Positions 36,310 through 48,179 of a stretch of 64,000 nt of DNA are shown here, in pieces. Both the position numbers and the translations under genes were made by a program. Positions within the stretch are counted from its first letter, which is position 1. Every line of letters starts with the position of its first letter. The stretch is from Macrotrachela quadricornifera (Eukaryota > Rotifera > Eurotatoria > Philodinida > Philodinidae), in contig JAJEKB010021158.1 in NCBI GenBank assembly GCA_022393335.1, positions 1,789,631 to 1,853,630 of the forward strand. The letters are read 5' to 3'. The notes under the pieces were generated by a model. It ran no database searches. It worked only from the letters and a program-made list of their open reading frames with translations, and had not been told where the DNA came from.

Positions 36310-37989
36310 TGTCTACAAAATTAAGTAAATACATTTTCTATTATTTTAATCGATGAAAGATCAAAATTTGTGAAAAATATCTTCATAAATATTTACCGTA
36401 CTTATCGTTAGTCGAGTGCTGAAAATTAAAAGTTGAATACAGCAGATTGTATTTATCTTTTCTTCAAGAGATAGATCAACCTGTTTTTCAGTTGTTTTTA
36501 ATATATACTTCAGGTTGAACATCTCCAATAATTGATAGCTATGTAGTTATCTTTGCCTGATTCTAAAACCTTTAATAATGGAGCTTCTTCACATAATTGA
36601 TTCGCATGCTTACTCTAATTCTAGCTTTTTCTGGTGTAAACCCTTTGATGAAATTTCTATCAGGCTAGAACCATGTTATAGCAATTCTAACTCATCAATA
36701 TCTGTGCGGCAGAACATAGAGCAATAGCAATGTATGTTTATGTATTCTAACTTCCAAGTTTTAAAATAGCTCTATTTTCAAATCCATCTATTTAAGTAAT
36801 TGTAACAATGGAAAGAACACATAATTATTGATGGTGTTCCGTTATTCTGTAATCTAGAGTGACGTTGACCAGTCATCGTCGATCTGTTCTAGGATTTTTG
36901 CTCTTGTACTGGATTGATGATTGAATCGACATATTTGTCAAATTTTTAGTGCTAATAGTACTTATATTTTGATCTATATATGCGGCTTTCAAATAACAAT
37001 GTAAAAAACGATGGACCATTCTCCTTCTAGCACATAGAAAACGATAAATACTCATGTTAAACTAGAACAAGATCCAAATGAAGGATAATACTAGTAAAAA
37101 TTGTCGAAAAATAATGAATAACATGTCTATTTTCATTTAGACGATACTGTACTATCTTGTTCAATATATTTTTTTCTATTTTTTTGTTGTTAAATAAATG
37201 AAACGAGAAAATCAATAACATGATATTGTTTGACTTAGGGAAAATCAGTTTTTTTCAAGGACATATGCTGCTTATACGAAATACTCAAACGACATTTTTG
37301 CTGTCCGATATATATTTACTCGCAATTATTAAAGTCAATTGGAATAATTTATATGCATCAAAAACTGTAGTTATACTATGATCCTACAACGATCAATCTG
37401 TGCAGTTATCCACGAAATCCAAACCTATTTAATAATCAGCAATTTCGGTAGCTGCGACCTTTGACTTCGACCAATTATTATTACCCAAACGATAACAGTA
37501 TAGGAGACAATGCAACAATATGCATTCTGATTCAGTATTCCATGAAACAAGTACTTACATTAAGATTAGATTATATATGCCTCTAATTTCATTCTTACCT
37601 ATTGATCAATACCAACGGTAACAGACCAATCAAGTACTTTTGTAAATTGAGTAAGACTGATACAATCATGTCTAAGTGAAGTGATACGACCGTTAGAAAT
37701 CGTCATTTCAAGTTGTAATAACTTTGTTGCACAGTGGATTCGAATCAATTTTCTCTGGTGCAAAAATAATATAACAAAAGCTGAAAGATTCTAATTCAAC
37801 AAATGAACGTCGAACCTCACCATGATTCAACCTCTTTTAATTATACTTCAAAGGAAAAGTAGGCGTAACACTATACTCCTAGGTAGTTCTTGCGTACTTC
37901 GATAACTTTTTTTGCTTCTCTTTGATTACTAGAAAAGCTAAGACTGCAAAGAAAAAATGCCACGGATATTATTCGACCTGATCATGTTG
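36310..37989. other. Intergenic region left of piggyBac debris
   Basis: AT-rich, with no clear gene. Parts may be the decayed N-terminal half of the piggyBac transposase, but reading frames are too broken to show it. Confidence 0.35.
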
Positions 37990-38640
37990 GCATTCCAGCG
38001 TAGTATGATCTGAAAGAGAAAATGGAACGAGATGATCACAAACTAATTACCACATCAAACACTATTGATAGATACGATACATATCTTTCTAGCGTCAAAC
38101 AACTGTCAAAACACTGAAATCGTTGCAATATCTCCACGATTAAAATATCAACAGCTCATCGAAATTAACTGTCTGAAAGCAATAAAGGACTACAACAAGT
38201 TTATACGTGGAATAGATCGATTCAATCAGAGAATATCTTGCTACCTGATTGATCGAAAGTCTAAAAGGAACTGGGTTTGCCATTTCATTTTCTTTTTCAA
38301 TGCGTCTTTAACTAATTCATTTATTTGCTACAACCAATTAGCTCAGAATAAATTTTCATATTTGAATTATTTTCTCTGTTCTGATGCTGAGCAGATAAAA
38401 TCAGAAAGTACTGTATAAGATAAGAAGCATGATGCATCATCGCCACAACGTACTGCCCGACTGAATGGTAAAATAAATTTGCCTGTCATTGGAACCCGAC
38501 GAAGATGTGCTTACTGTAGCACAAAAGAAGTGCACGCTTGACCGAACATGGAATGTTCCACTTGCAAACTGGCATTTTGCATAAAAGACGAAAAGTATTG
38601 TTTATATGAATGCCATCAAGTTTTTGTGGGAATATTTTGA
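37990..38640 (+). pseudogene. piggyBac-type transposase remnant (C-terminal part)
   Basis: Frames at 38065-38418 give IKDYNKFIRGIDRFNQRISCYLIDRKSKRNW followed by FFFNASLTNSFICYNQL, the block around the last catalytic Asp in piggyBac transposases (normally MGGVDxFDQ..Y.xDRKSKRNW). Here GGVD reads RGID. Further on, in another frame, RRRCAYCSTKEVHA(stop)PN.. and CSTCKLAFCIKDEKYC..CH match the Cys-rich C-terminal finger of the family. The upstream piece KMERDDHKL fits too. Stops and frame changes show it is dead. Confidence 0.8.
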
Positions 38641-38826
38641 ATAACACTCAATAAACTGATAAAAACAATCAAGTTTCTTACAGAAAAAAACATTTCGTTC
38701 ACAAAGAGTTAATAGAAATCGAAACAAAACGAACCATAAAGGAATAGTAATACAAGTGGGCCTATAAGGTGAATTATGTTGTCCATTTGCTTGTTTTTTG
38801 TCGCAAGCAGCAGATGTTCATATAGG

Positions 38827-39719
38827 TTATGTTCTGATCAATAGAGTGGCAACAGCACTAAATAGACTCAAGCCTGTGGCAACGATAGCCAAAATGGCAG
38901 CCAAACCCAATTTTATATTGATGATATTGGGTATGCTAAGGTTGCTGGCTAAACCAAGATTGCTGAGTATATTAAGGCTACTAGAGATGCTAAGGTTACT
39001 TGGTACACTAAGATTGACGGGTAAACCAAGATTGCGCAGTAAACCAAGACTGCTGGGAATGCTAAGATTACTGGGTATAGTAAGATTGACAGGTATAGTA
39101 AGATTGACGGGTAAAGTACGGTTGCTGAGCAAACTAAGGTTACTGGGTAAACTAAGGTTGCTGGTTAAACCAAGGTTGCTGTGAATACTTAAGTTGCTGG
39201 GGATACTAAGATTGTTGGGTATGCCAAGGTTGCTGAGTATACCAAGGCTTCTACGTATACGAAGGTTACTGGGTTGCCAAGGTCGTTAAGTATACCAAGG
39301 TCGCTGAGGACTGGGCTTGTAAAAACATTGATACCCAAGGACACACCAATGATACCTGCCACTAGTGTTGAAACAGCCAAAATTTTGCCGGTTTTGACTG
39401 CTGCTGCATTGGAAGCTTTCATAATACCACTAACAATCAGAATTATTAATCCAAAGGCAGAAGTAATACAAGCAATAGTAATGAAAGCTTATGCAGCGAT
39501 CAGTTTTGGATACAGGATACTGAGACTCGCTTGACTGCTTAGGAGTTCTAGAATTGGAATGCATTGTGATTCTAGGCACAATTTCCACAAGCCAGCAGTG
39601 ATAGAAATGCCATTCAGTTTTGGCAGGCTACCAAGTCCGGCAAGTGGCAGTTGAGTGGCAAGATTTACTAAGCCACTAATGTTTAGGTTTACCATAATCC
39701 TAGAATTAACCATGGACAA
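38827..39719 (-). pseudogene. Multi-pass membrane protein with NLxIPS hexapeptide repeats, inactivated
   Basis: Minus-strand reading from ATG 39719 gives MVNLNISGLVNLATQLPLAG, then SSQASLSILYPKLIAA, one in-frame TAA (about 39489), AFITIACITSAFGLIILIVSG (membrane helix), and GKILAVSTLVAGIIGVSLGI (second helix). About 21 hexapeptides of the form N-L-[GST]-[ILV]-P-[SV] follow, then a last helix (LGLAAILAIVATGLSLFSAV) and stop at 38827-38829. A 17-base unit among the 18-base repeats (about 39260) shifts the frame, so the reading is broken twice. It resembles a four-helix-type membrane protein with a repeat expansion in a loop. Family and function unknown. Confidence 0.65.
38931..39312. repeat. 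18-bp tandem repeat, about 21 copies
   Basis: Consensus AAGRTTGCTGGGTAWACY with variation at the third-position-like sites; unit length is 18 except for one 17-base unit. It encodes the hexapeptide repeats of the minus-strand pseudogene. The substitution pattern keeps Asn-Leu and Pro on the minus strand, which argues that it evolved under coding constraint before the break. Confidence 0.85.
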
Positions 39720-41577
39720 AATGTATGATGTACGAAATAAATAAGCTGTAACATTTCAAACATGTGACATTTATCCATGTGAAAAAGCAATCCTTTTCTT
39801 TTCCCAGTCTTGCACTAATCTCAGGAAGATAGTTTATTGGAACGAAACAGCTGATGGCTTAAAAATATGAATGGTCGATTCACTACTTTATCTTTGTAAT
39901 ACAGTTGTGTGGAACAATATTGTCTCTGTCTCGTAATTTGAAAAGTGAGAAGACACGAGCATCTTTCAATGCCTGACCCAGTTTGTAGTTAAACTTTCGA
40001 TTAGGTGCAAAGATCTTTTTCTAAGCTAAGAAATTGTCTGAAAATGAAGCCATCATCAAATGAATATTGTTTGAGGATCGGTGGCACATTTTAGGTATAT
40101 TTTGCTTCGATTCATTCTGCTTTGACTAGATCAATCAGAATCTATGATTGAGCTTTAATCAAAATCATCGTAGTAGTCAACTGAAAATGAGCGTCTCTTT
40201 ATTAATTAGATTTGTGACGATCATTTGAGACATTCAAGTTTATGACAGTTGAATCAAACTTTTTTTTAAACAGATTTTGCATTAAGAAATGAATGGAAAG
40301 GAAAGCGAAAAATTATAGTGAACTTCGAGAAAATTTCAGAATGTGTTGAAGAATATCTTTGGAATGTTGAAACAAGTATTTTATTAATTACACTTAGCTT
40401 TGAATAGAATTATTCATCGATGAGATTCTTGCCTCTTTTCGTAAAACGGGATGGTTATCCTTCATTTCAAATTTATTACTGCATTCTGTGTGTTCTTGTC
40501 TGATATTGCTCAATTAAATATAGAATAAAAACACATAGTGATTGATGCACAAAAAATAGCTCTGAAGATCTGACTCGATTGTCTAGGTTGATAATGGTCA
40601 AAAGTAATTATTTCATGTACATTTTTATTTAGTAAATATAGATATAGTATTGACTCTTACCATGTAGGTAAAACGTTGCTGATAATGAACAGAATACACA
40701 CTGCTCCTAGAATGCCGCCGGCCACGAAACTCAATGGTCGACGGTCTATCATTGTTAATGTATTGATCAGTTTGTTCTTGACGTTGATAAAAAACGAAAA
40801 ATGTCAATGTAGCACGTAAATTTATAATGCCTTTATTGCTATGCAAGCTGTTACAGATTTCACCATTTAACTCTATTAATATATGGGTAAAGTGCTCTCG
40901 TACTATACCGTTTGAAGAAAAGAATCGAAAAAAATAAAAGTGAATCTGGAGCAAATATGAGTCGTATATTTAATTGAGTAACATTCGTTGTATATAAATT
41001 AAACATATTCCCAATTGCCAGTGTTTCGTTTTGAAAAAAGTTGAGTTTAATAATAAAATAGTTAGTTTTTCTGAATATTTTGACAAAATAAAATGTCTAA
41101 ACAAGTATTTATATATTTTTATCGCATATCAATCGAAAGCTCTTGAAGGGGAGAACTTAATGAGCACGAGCAAAACTTTATCCGTCCATATATATGCATA
41201 CTTTATAGTGTGATCGTGAGGGTAACATCATCACATTCTCGTTCTAATCCTATCCTGGCACCTCTTGCAAGGCAACATCTTCAGTTGTGTCCCGCGAAAT
41301 TTCAGTGAAAATCATGCGGATGCGTTGACCTAAATATGCCTACCTCAGATGTGAAACTACTAGATGCTCTTACTACCTTTGTAAAAAATTACAGGCAAAA
41401 CACTTTTCAAAATATTAACACATATATTTCACTATACATGTTTTTTACCGAGATTTTTCAAAAATTCTAGTATATTTTATCTCTAGTTAATATATACTTG
41501 GTTTAATGTGTGAGTTCTCCATATTTTTATTACATAAGCAGAGATGTAGAATCTACCCACGTGCGCGCAGGCACGTC
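39720..41577. other. Intergenic region
   Basis: No supported gene. A 109-codon open frame on the minus strand (40625-40954) has normal composition but no recognisable domain and an uncertain start. No repeat structure noticed. Confidence 0.35.
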
Positions 41578-42743
41578 TGCAGGAATTTTTTGGAGGGAGG
41601 GACCGACAATTTTGGAGCGACGACCATCACAGAAGAAAACTAGTTTTTCGCTTGTAAAATCTGTCCACTCTATATTCCTTCAATGGCGCGCAATTTATTC
41701 AAAGCTGATGGTTTCCAAAAATGGAAGAAATTCGAAGTTCAACACAGTCGCATTCCGAAACAGTCGAAATTAGAGTGGTAATATGTGAATTATTTTGTTA
41801 TAATTAGGTATACGCTAAAATGTTGTAGCTTTCAACCGACGTCTACAATAAAAAGTCAAACTTGAGATAAGTTCATAAATTCCTAGATAAACTCAAAACT
41901 ATTCTTTGCGCAGCAAAAATTAATGTTGATTCCTGAAAGCTTCTTGATGAACGAGTAAATTTTACTAACAGAAACATTTTTTAGTAATTTTTGTCACCAA
42001 AGGTGGCAATGCTCGCAAAAATTCTCAGACAATGTGACCAAAATCTGGTGGTATGATAAACTTTATAGCTGATGCTGAGTTTCCAAAAAATAGAAAAACT
42101 AGATATTTTAAAAAACAATTAATTTGTCACAAAAAGATCATATTTCTCATGAATTTTAATCATTCTTCCGACGGTGAAATAATCCTATTATATAAAATTG
42201 TCACAAAGTTGAAGAAAAGTTTAGTTCAAGTCTTTCGAAATTAACGAAAGAAATAGTTTACACACTTCCGTAGTTTTGAGAAATGGTGTTGCGCTAGTTA
42301 ATTCAAGATGAGAAATGGTGTTGCGCTAGTTAATTCAAGATGAGAAAAAGGTGGGGTTTGAATCTCTACAAATTGCAGAGACATTTTGCACAAATTTACA
42401 CAAAATTAGAGAAAGCTCACTAAAAACCGCTCTGAACTCTGGAAAAGTGCATTGAAAATTTCTTCGAAAATTGCAGACGACATAAGCAATGGTTTCTCCC
42501 AACAATTCGACACAATTTCTTGTCGAAAATAGAAGAAAGCTGAAGGATATGTTCACCCAAAATTGAAGAGAAGTCAAGAGATATTGTTCCCGAAGTTGGA
42601 GGAAGGTGTGATCGAATTTCTCTAATGCAAGGCAGTATGCTTTCCCCAATCCCCACTCGTGCTGCACCATCCTCTTCCAGGTATCTAAAACTTAGGGGGG
42701 GGGGGGATCGGTCCCCCCAATCCCCCCTCTGGGGACGTTCCTG
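41578..42743. mobile_element. G-rich hAT-like element, second family member
   Basis: Starts CAGGCACGTCTGCAGGAATT and, read inward from the right end (42743), CAGGAACGTCCCCAGAGGGG. Both ends then carry G-runs and GGACCG words as in the 28512-29295 copy. 1166 bases with no transposase. The flanking 8-mers do not match, so the target duplication has decayed or one end is misplaced. It contains a 32-bp tandem duplication. Confidence 0.65.
42278..42341. repeat. Exact 32-bp tandem duplication
   Basis: The unit GAGAAATGGTGTTGCGCTAG plus the next 12 bases occurs twice head to tail without a mismatch, so it is recent or an assembly artefact. Confidence 0.95.
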
Positions 42744-43626
42744 GTACTGATTATATATTCTCTTCGCATGATATATCATCAAAAGATGGTATAGCTTCTT
42801 TGTTTCTTTATTGTCATGCTCGATTACGCAGATAGAATATTTAAAAAAAAACAAAGTTTTAATAAACAAAATTAATTCTGGTTTTTTTCTAGTATCTCTA
42901 TATGTATATATATATTTTTTCCATTTGTCCTTGTTGAACCGTTTCTCCTTGAAAGAAAAATCATTTCACTCTAAATTTAAGTATATGTGAAATGTCATAT
43001 ACAATAGATTATATGTGTATACGTATATATTTTTCTTTCTTTCCATTTCTCTTTAATATGTATAATTTTTTATGAGGTGAAGCATTTCTCCATAAACAGG
43101 AACAGTTGTCCACTGTTGTTTTTAACAACTTGTTTATTGACTAGACAAAAAACTTCTTTAGAAAATTATAATTAGTTCATATAAACTCATTTTCATTAGT
43201 GTCTTAGTTTGATAAAAACAAATGGTTTGTATGTTAAATTAGATGAAACACAGATATTATCGTATTCTTCATTAGTTTATATTCTGTAAAAAAAAGTTTT
43301 TTTAATTCGTTTCTAATAGCAATCAGTTTGCCGTCCTCACTTGGATATATGAAAAAACTTCTATGTTTAATAGAATTTTTAACGAACAGAAATAAGAAGA
43401 TTTCAGGATTTATTTCTTATAAATAAACAAAATTATCTTTTTAAATTTTTTTTTGTTCAACAAACTTATTATATAGTTGAATAATAAGTACAACTTATTA
43501 TGGAAACAGTGAAAAACAAAGTCGAATATCACTATTTTATTCATCAAGAACTCTTTCGTATATTATGTTTAAATATCCTATTACTTGAATAAATATTTAC
43601 TCCTTATAGATCCAATATTTCTAACA
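42744..43626. other. Intergenic region
   Basis: AT-rich DNA between the hAT-like element and the mariner. No gene or repeat recognised apart from short (TA)n runs. Confidence 0.4.
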
Positions 43627-43628
43627 TA

Positions 43629-44940
43629 ACGGGTGAGCCATATTGAATTGCACTAAAAGTCTTCACATATTTTTTTTCACTTTTATTTTATAAAAAAACT
43701 TCAAATACATACCAATGGATAGAGAATTTCAAGCTTTACAAAATGGTATATTTATTTCTAAAAAACATAATCTCCTTCACGTTGTAACATTTGATATATT
43801 CTATTTGACCAGCTTGCGATACTGCGACGTACAACTTCAAATCGAATTTTTTTTACACCTGATTTAATTTCATTGATTAAGGTTTGTTTGTTCGTAATTT
43901 TACTCCGGTTCATTTGTTCACATAATTCTGTCCACACACAATAGTCTAGTGGATTAAGATCGGGACTATTGGGAGGCCATCGATCTTTTGTCCAAAAGTC
44001 AAAAAAGTGATCATTACACCATTGTTGAGTTTTTTTATGTGTATGTGGTTTCGCGTTATCTTGTTGGAAAGTAAATTCATCACCTAACAATTTTTTACCA
44101 TCTTTTAATGCTACAGGTAAAATTTCTGCAATATAACGATTACTATCAATTGTTCCTTCTTCAATAATCACTGGTCGTGTTACGCCTTCATCACAAGCTG
44201 CCAACCAAACCATAACACCAGCTGGAAATTTAGTCATACGACGAACACCGCCTTTTTCATCAACCTCTTCGCGTGAAGCAGCATAAAGTCGTTCATTTTG
44301 TCTGTTATACATTCCATTAATATCAAAACGCTTCTCGTCAGAACATAAAATTTTTTTCGTCATTGGTTTGCGAATATTTTTTCTAACCCAAATACCAAAT
44401 GATTTTCGTTTCATTTTATGTTGATCAGTAAACTTTGGTGCTACTCTCTTCACGTATGATTTATAACCAAGATCTTTTTTGATAATACGACGAATTGTAG
44501 AACGTGATACCGTTAATTTTTTTGCTAAAAGACGTGCTGATATACCTTTCTTTCTTGATAATCGTTGTTTGACCTTGTGGATCAGGACCTTTGTTCTAAC
44601 GACTCTTGGACGACCTTCTGAATATTTCAGATTAATACCACCGGTATTTTTGATTGACTTAATCCAATAAAATACTGTTCTTCGAGATACTAATCCATGT
44701 AAATTTTCATAAATTTCATCTCCACTTTTTCCATTTTGATATGATCGCAGTACTAGATTTTGAAGGTCTTCACTTTTCATTTACTGTTTTTGAAAGATAA
44801 CAGATATATATCTAAAACATATACAGTTTTATAGAGCTTCAAATTCTCTATCTTTTCATATATAAACAGAATTTTTTTCAGAAGAATAAGCCAGAGAAAA
44901 AAACAAGAACATTTAGTGCAATTCAATATGGCCCACCCGT
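43629..44940. mobile_element. Complete mariner-type transposon with TA target sites
   Basis: 1312 bases flanked by TA on both sides (43627-43628, 44941-44942). Inverted ends ACGGGTGAGCCATATTGAAT on the left and ACGGGTGGGCCATATTGAAT from the right differ at one position and continue TGCACTAAA in both. It contains one uninterrupted transposase gene on the minus strand. Near-identical ends and an open frame suggest recent activity. Confidence 0.95.
43758..44780 (-). CDS. Tc1/mariner transposase, DD37D type
   Basis: 340 residues, ATG 44780, uninterrupted. The N-terminal 115 residues hold two helix-turn-helix modules for binding the ends (GKSGDEIYENLHGLVSRRTV and ISARLLAKKLTVSRSTIRRI), with a basic stretch between (EGRPRVVRTK). 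The catalytic core shows the first Asp in ILCSDEKRFDI, the second in FTFQQDNAKPHTHKK and the third in SPDLNPLDYCVW. There are 37 residues between the second and third Asp, i.e. DD37D as in the maT group rather than DD34D mariner or DD34E Tc1. WPPNSPDLNP is fully conserved. The enzyme cuts and pastes the element at TA sites. Likely functional by sequence. Confidence 0.95.
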   Translation of the reverse strand: MKSEDLQNLVLRSYQNGKSGDEIYENLHGLVSRRTVFYWIKSIKNTGGINLKYSEGRPRVVRTKVLIHKVKQRLSRKKGISARLLAKKLTVSRSTIRRIIKKDLGYKSYVKRVAPKFTDQHKMKRKSFGIWVRKNIRKPMTKKILCSDEKRFDINGMYNRQNERLYAASREEVDEKGGVRRMTKFPAGVMVWLAACDEGVTRPVIIEEGTIDSNRYIAEILPVALKDGKKLLGDEFTFQQDNAKPHTHKKTQQWCNDHFFDFWTKDRWPPNSPDLNPLDYCVWTELCEQMNRSKITNKQTLINEIKSGVKKIRFEVVRRSIASWSNRIYQMLQREGDYVF

Positions 44941-45104
44941 TATTTCCTTCAATGTTCATCAAGTTCATAAGCAACTTCATATAGTAATCTTTAGTTTTTT
45001 TTTCTTTTTAAACTTGTTTTATTTGATAAAAAAAATAAAAAAACAACAAATAATGCTTCTTTTATTTATTTTCTTCCTATTTTAACTGTTCATAAACATC
45101 TTTC

Positions 45105-45507
45105 TTACGATAAATCATTAAAAAATATTTGAACAGGTGTTGTTGATGAACCAGGTGTTGTTGCTGAACCTTTAAGTAAAATAAAAGTTGTTTTATTCAA
45201 TTAAACAAACATATCTACGATTACCTTTTATGTAGTTTAATAGTAATTGAAGAATTTTAATTTCTTCTTCGTTTTTAGATACATATTGTTCAATCGATGG
45301 TTTATCATTTGGGTATTTTTGTGTTATAGCACAAGACATTTCACGATTTATTATAAGACGTTCATTAGAGCTATTAAGTAAATCTTGTAATTTTCCTGGC
45401 TAAAAAGAAAAGAAATTTCTTTTTATTAGAACAAAAATGTTTGTTATAATCAGTCTTGCATCAAATCCAGTCGAAAGTAGAGGGTTTAAAAATTTTTCAC
45501 GAGACAT
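45105..45507 (-). CDS. Small three-exon hypothetical protein (about 90 residues)
   Basis: ATG 45507 (MSREKFLNPLLSTGFD), then an intron that would need a GC..AG border. The second exon reads PGKLQDLLNSSNERLIINRE and continues CAITQKYPNDKPSIEQYVSK, ending KILQLLLNYIK. A normal GT..AG intron leads to GSATTPGSSTTPVQIFFNDLS and stop at 45105-45107. Mostly helical with a Thr/Ser/Pro tail. The family is not recognised. The odd first intron makes the start uncertain; the second splice is well supported. Confidence 0.5.
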
Positions 45508-45877
45508 AGGTGGTTATCTAAAAAAAACAAATACACATATATCTATATGTATACTAAAATGGTTGCAAGTAGCATTATAATAGTAATCGAATTATAAAAT
45601 TCAAGATAAAATGAGCCTAGGAAAGGAAGAGAAAAAACGGTATATTAATGTATATGAAGAAAAGAAACGAACACGTCTGAATATATATCTATGAGAGAGT
45701 GGAAGAAAGTGTCGATGTGTGTCAACGGAAAAAAAAGACAGAGAGAAAGAATGGTAGAAGTAAATGTTCATAAATGACCTATTTTACTCATTATAAAAAA
45801 TTTCTTATATCATTAATTTTTTATTTCATCATAATAATCGATTTCAGTTTTTTCTCTAATGGAGCTAATTGTCGACA
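45508..45877. other. Upstream region of the small gene
   Basis: AT-rich with AGAGAGAAAG and ATATAT tracts; nothing else recognised. Confidence 0.35.
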
Positions 45878-46605
45878 CCCATGTAAAAAAAATCACGAAA
45901 AACGCAGCAGTATCCAAGAACTGAGAATTAGGAATTCCTACAGTCACTTACAATTTAAGCTAAAATACATCATTTCCTATGAGAACTGGGAACTGACATA
46001 CAAACCCTACACAATTCCTGGTCAGTTCCTCCATCATTACCTAACATTTTATTTCTTTCAACAAATCAAACTTCAATCCCTATCCATATATACTATACGA
46101 TTCCTACATCCCTACGAGAGGAAATGATCTAAGAACAATACCTATTGAAGGAATTGAGGAACTAAACAGGACTGATGCACAATTCCTTCCATAGGAACTG
46201 ACACTATGTTCATCTAAACAGCGCTCCAACACAGTCATTTCATTCATAGAATGATATGCAAACTGCAATATAATTACACACTCACACTCATTGAGCATAC
46301 CATTCGCTGAAGTAACCTACTTAAATAAAATTTTGAACAATTCCACTGATAGTACTCAGGTATTGTGGTCAATCCCTTGACAGTACCTAGTAGGTACCTA
46401 TGATAATTCCTTTGAGGAACTGAGGTACTGAATACTATGAATATATTTATTCACCAAATTTTTCTTCGAGAGTCAGAAAATGTTAGGGAACTAAGGAACT
46501 GTGACAGTTCTGCTTACAGTTCCCAGATATTGAGGGCAATCCCTTGAAGGTACCTAGTAGGTACCTATGATAGTTCCTTTGAGGAACTCAGGTAATCAAT
46601 ATTAT
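45878..46605. repeat. GGAACT-word segment
   Basis: Opens with CCCATGTAAAAAAAATCACG, the same end motif seen on several other segments here. It is then filled with AGGAACT/AGTTCC/GGAATTCC words in both orientations. Within it two ~100-base copies, offset by 167 bases (about 46345-46446 and 46512-46612), share CAATCCCTTGA and TACCTAGTAGGTACCTATGA. No clear right end. Confidence 0.6.
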
Positions 46606-47225
46606 CAGAATATATATCGTGCCGAAGTTACAACTACGATGGATGATGTTGTTGAAGTTGTAACTTCGGCAATGTATATTGTCAAAGTTTAATTTCGAGA
46701 AACATATTTTGCCGAAGTTAGTGTGAATGATAAAATAAATATCAACTGGCAAGAAGTCAACAATATCTTTCATATTATATCTTACAAATTATTTTTTTTT
46801 GATCAAAAGAATAATAGAAAATTTGTTTTTTAATATTATAAACTGGCGGCTATTCGGACGCATAAAAGGTACAATGTGTTAGGCTTTTTCTACGTTGGAA
46901 TCATTAATATATTTTATAATCTTATTTTTTCAGAGAAGATTGTTCTCTCTTTGCAGTCAAGGAAACTCTTTTCGGTCTGCATCGCATTAAATGCGTAAAA
47001 GTACAAGTCGAATGAATTTTTATTCTTGTGAAAAGACTAGTATATTGGTCTTAATAGTCAAAAATAAATTTTCTATTATTGTTTTGATGAAAGAAAAATA
47101 ATTTGTCAAATATAATACGTAAAATATTATTCGTTTCTTTACAGTTGATATTTATTTTATCATTCACACTAACTTCGGGAGAATATGTTTGTCGAAGTTA
47201 AACTTCGGGAAACAGTGTCACTTCG
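46606..47225. repeat. CCGAAGTT-word segment with inverted repeat
   Basis: CCGAAGTT/AACTTCGG words recur at both borders (46622, 46663, 46713, 47170, 47194, 47206). A 36-base inverted repeat, GAAGTTAGTGTGAATGATAA on the left (near 46714) and its complement on the right (near 47145-47180), encloses about 400 bases of ordinary AT-rich DNA. Confidence 0.7.
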
Positions 47226-47262
47226 GTACGACATCTCAGTCAAACGCAAAAATCGGAAAAAC

Positions 47263-47475
47263 GCATGTAAATGCAATATTATCGTTAGATGTACACGCAT
47301 GCATCTTTATGAAATAGCATGCGTGTGGACACGTCACAGAGTTTACTATATTCGCGAGTGCATGCATGGAAGTTTGCGCATCTACATGCTTTGTATTTTC
47401 CTTTGTGAGGACATGCATGACTATATTATAATGATACAAAAATGAAGTACATGTTGTGAACATGTATGAACACGC
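47263..47475. repeat. GCATGC/ACATG-word segment
   Basis: About 210 bases with repeated GCATGT, GCATGCATC, TAGCATGCGTGT, GTGCATGCATGG, ACATGCATGAC and ACATGTTGTGAACATGTATG. CG-richer than its surroundings. The short open frames on both strands are by-products of the repetition. Confidence 0.6.
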
Positions 47476-48179
47476 ACAAGTTATTTTTCCAGAGATAAGA
47501 TTCGAGCATACTTACTTTATTTTATAACACGAGTTGTTATACCATTCGACCATTTACTTACATTAGGAAATATAATCAAAATTGAGTTTATAATGATCAT
47601 CCGATAATCACCATCTATGCGTGTGCATAAAATCTAACTAAGGGAGAAAAATAGATTTTTCTGATTAGAATCAATCTTAAACAAAGAATCAGTTTAATCA
47701 AAAAATTAATTTATTCAAAAATATCATTAGAATAAAAAAAAATGTATCATCACATTTTTAATCTCTTCTGTTCAAAATATCAATTCAAGGATAAAACATT
47801 TGAAATCAGATATTTTTAATTTTTTTGATTTTTTAAATTTGAAATCAATTTAACCGATGTAATTAATCAATCAAAAAAGTCTGATTTTATTTCTTTCACA
47901 CTTGAGTCCAACAGTAATAAAGAATTTTAAAAAGTGAAGAGGTTTTTCAAGTAAATATAATATAGCTATGAGAAAATCGTGTCAGCTTGTATAGAAAATA
48001 AAGAAATACGCTTGGATAGAAAAACTATATTCTTGCATGAAGCGGCATGTAGAATATAAAGTAGTAAAACTTCGCATGTCAATGCAGAATTGATTGAGTG
48101 TTAGCTTCCATAAATGTACTTCTATTGTGTCGACACATAGGATTTAGAGAATATCTCACTATTTTGCAAGTACACAAAG
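47476..48179. other. AT-rich stretch
   Basis: No gene, repeat or word bias noticed. Confidence 0.4.

Noticed and set aside
38798..39184. Plus-strand Leu/Arg repeat frame across the 18-bp repeats
   Set aside because: The minus-strand reading gives N-L-x-I-P-S units flanked by proper membrane helices; the plus-strand frame is its shadow.
40625..40954. 109-codon open frame on the minus strand
   Set aside because: Readable composition but no recognisable domain, no neighbouring exons and an uncertain start; not enough to call a gene.
47185..47463. Overlapping open frames on both strands rich in Cys, His and Met
   Set aside because: Produced by the GCATGC/ACATG word repetition; no independent coding signal.
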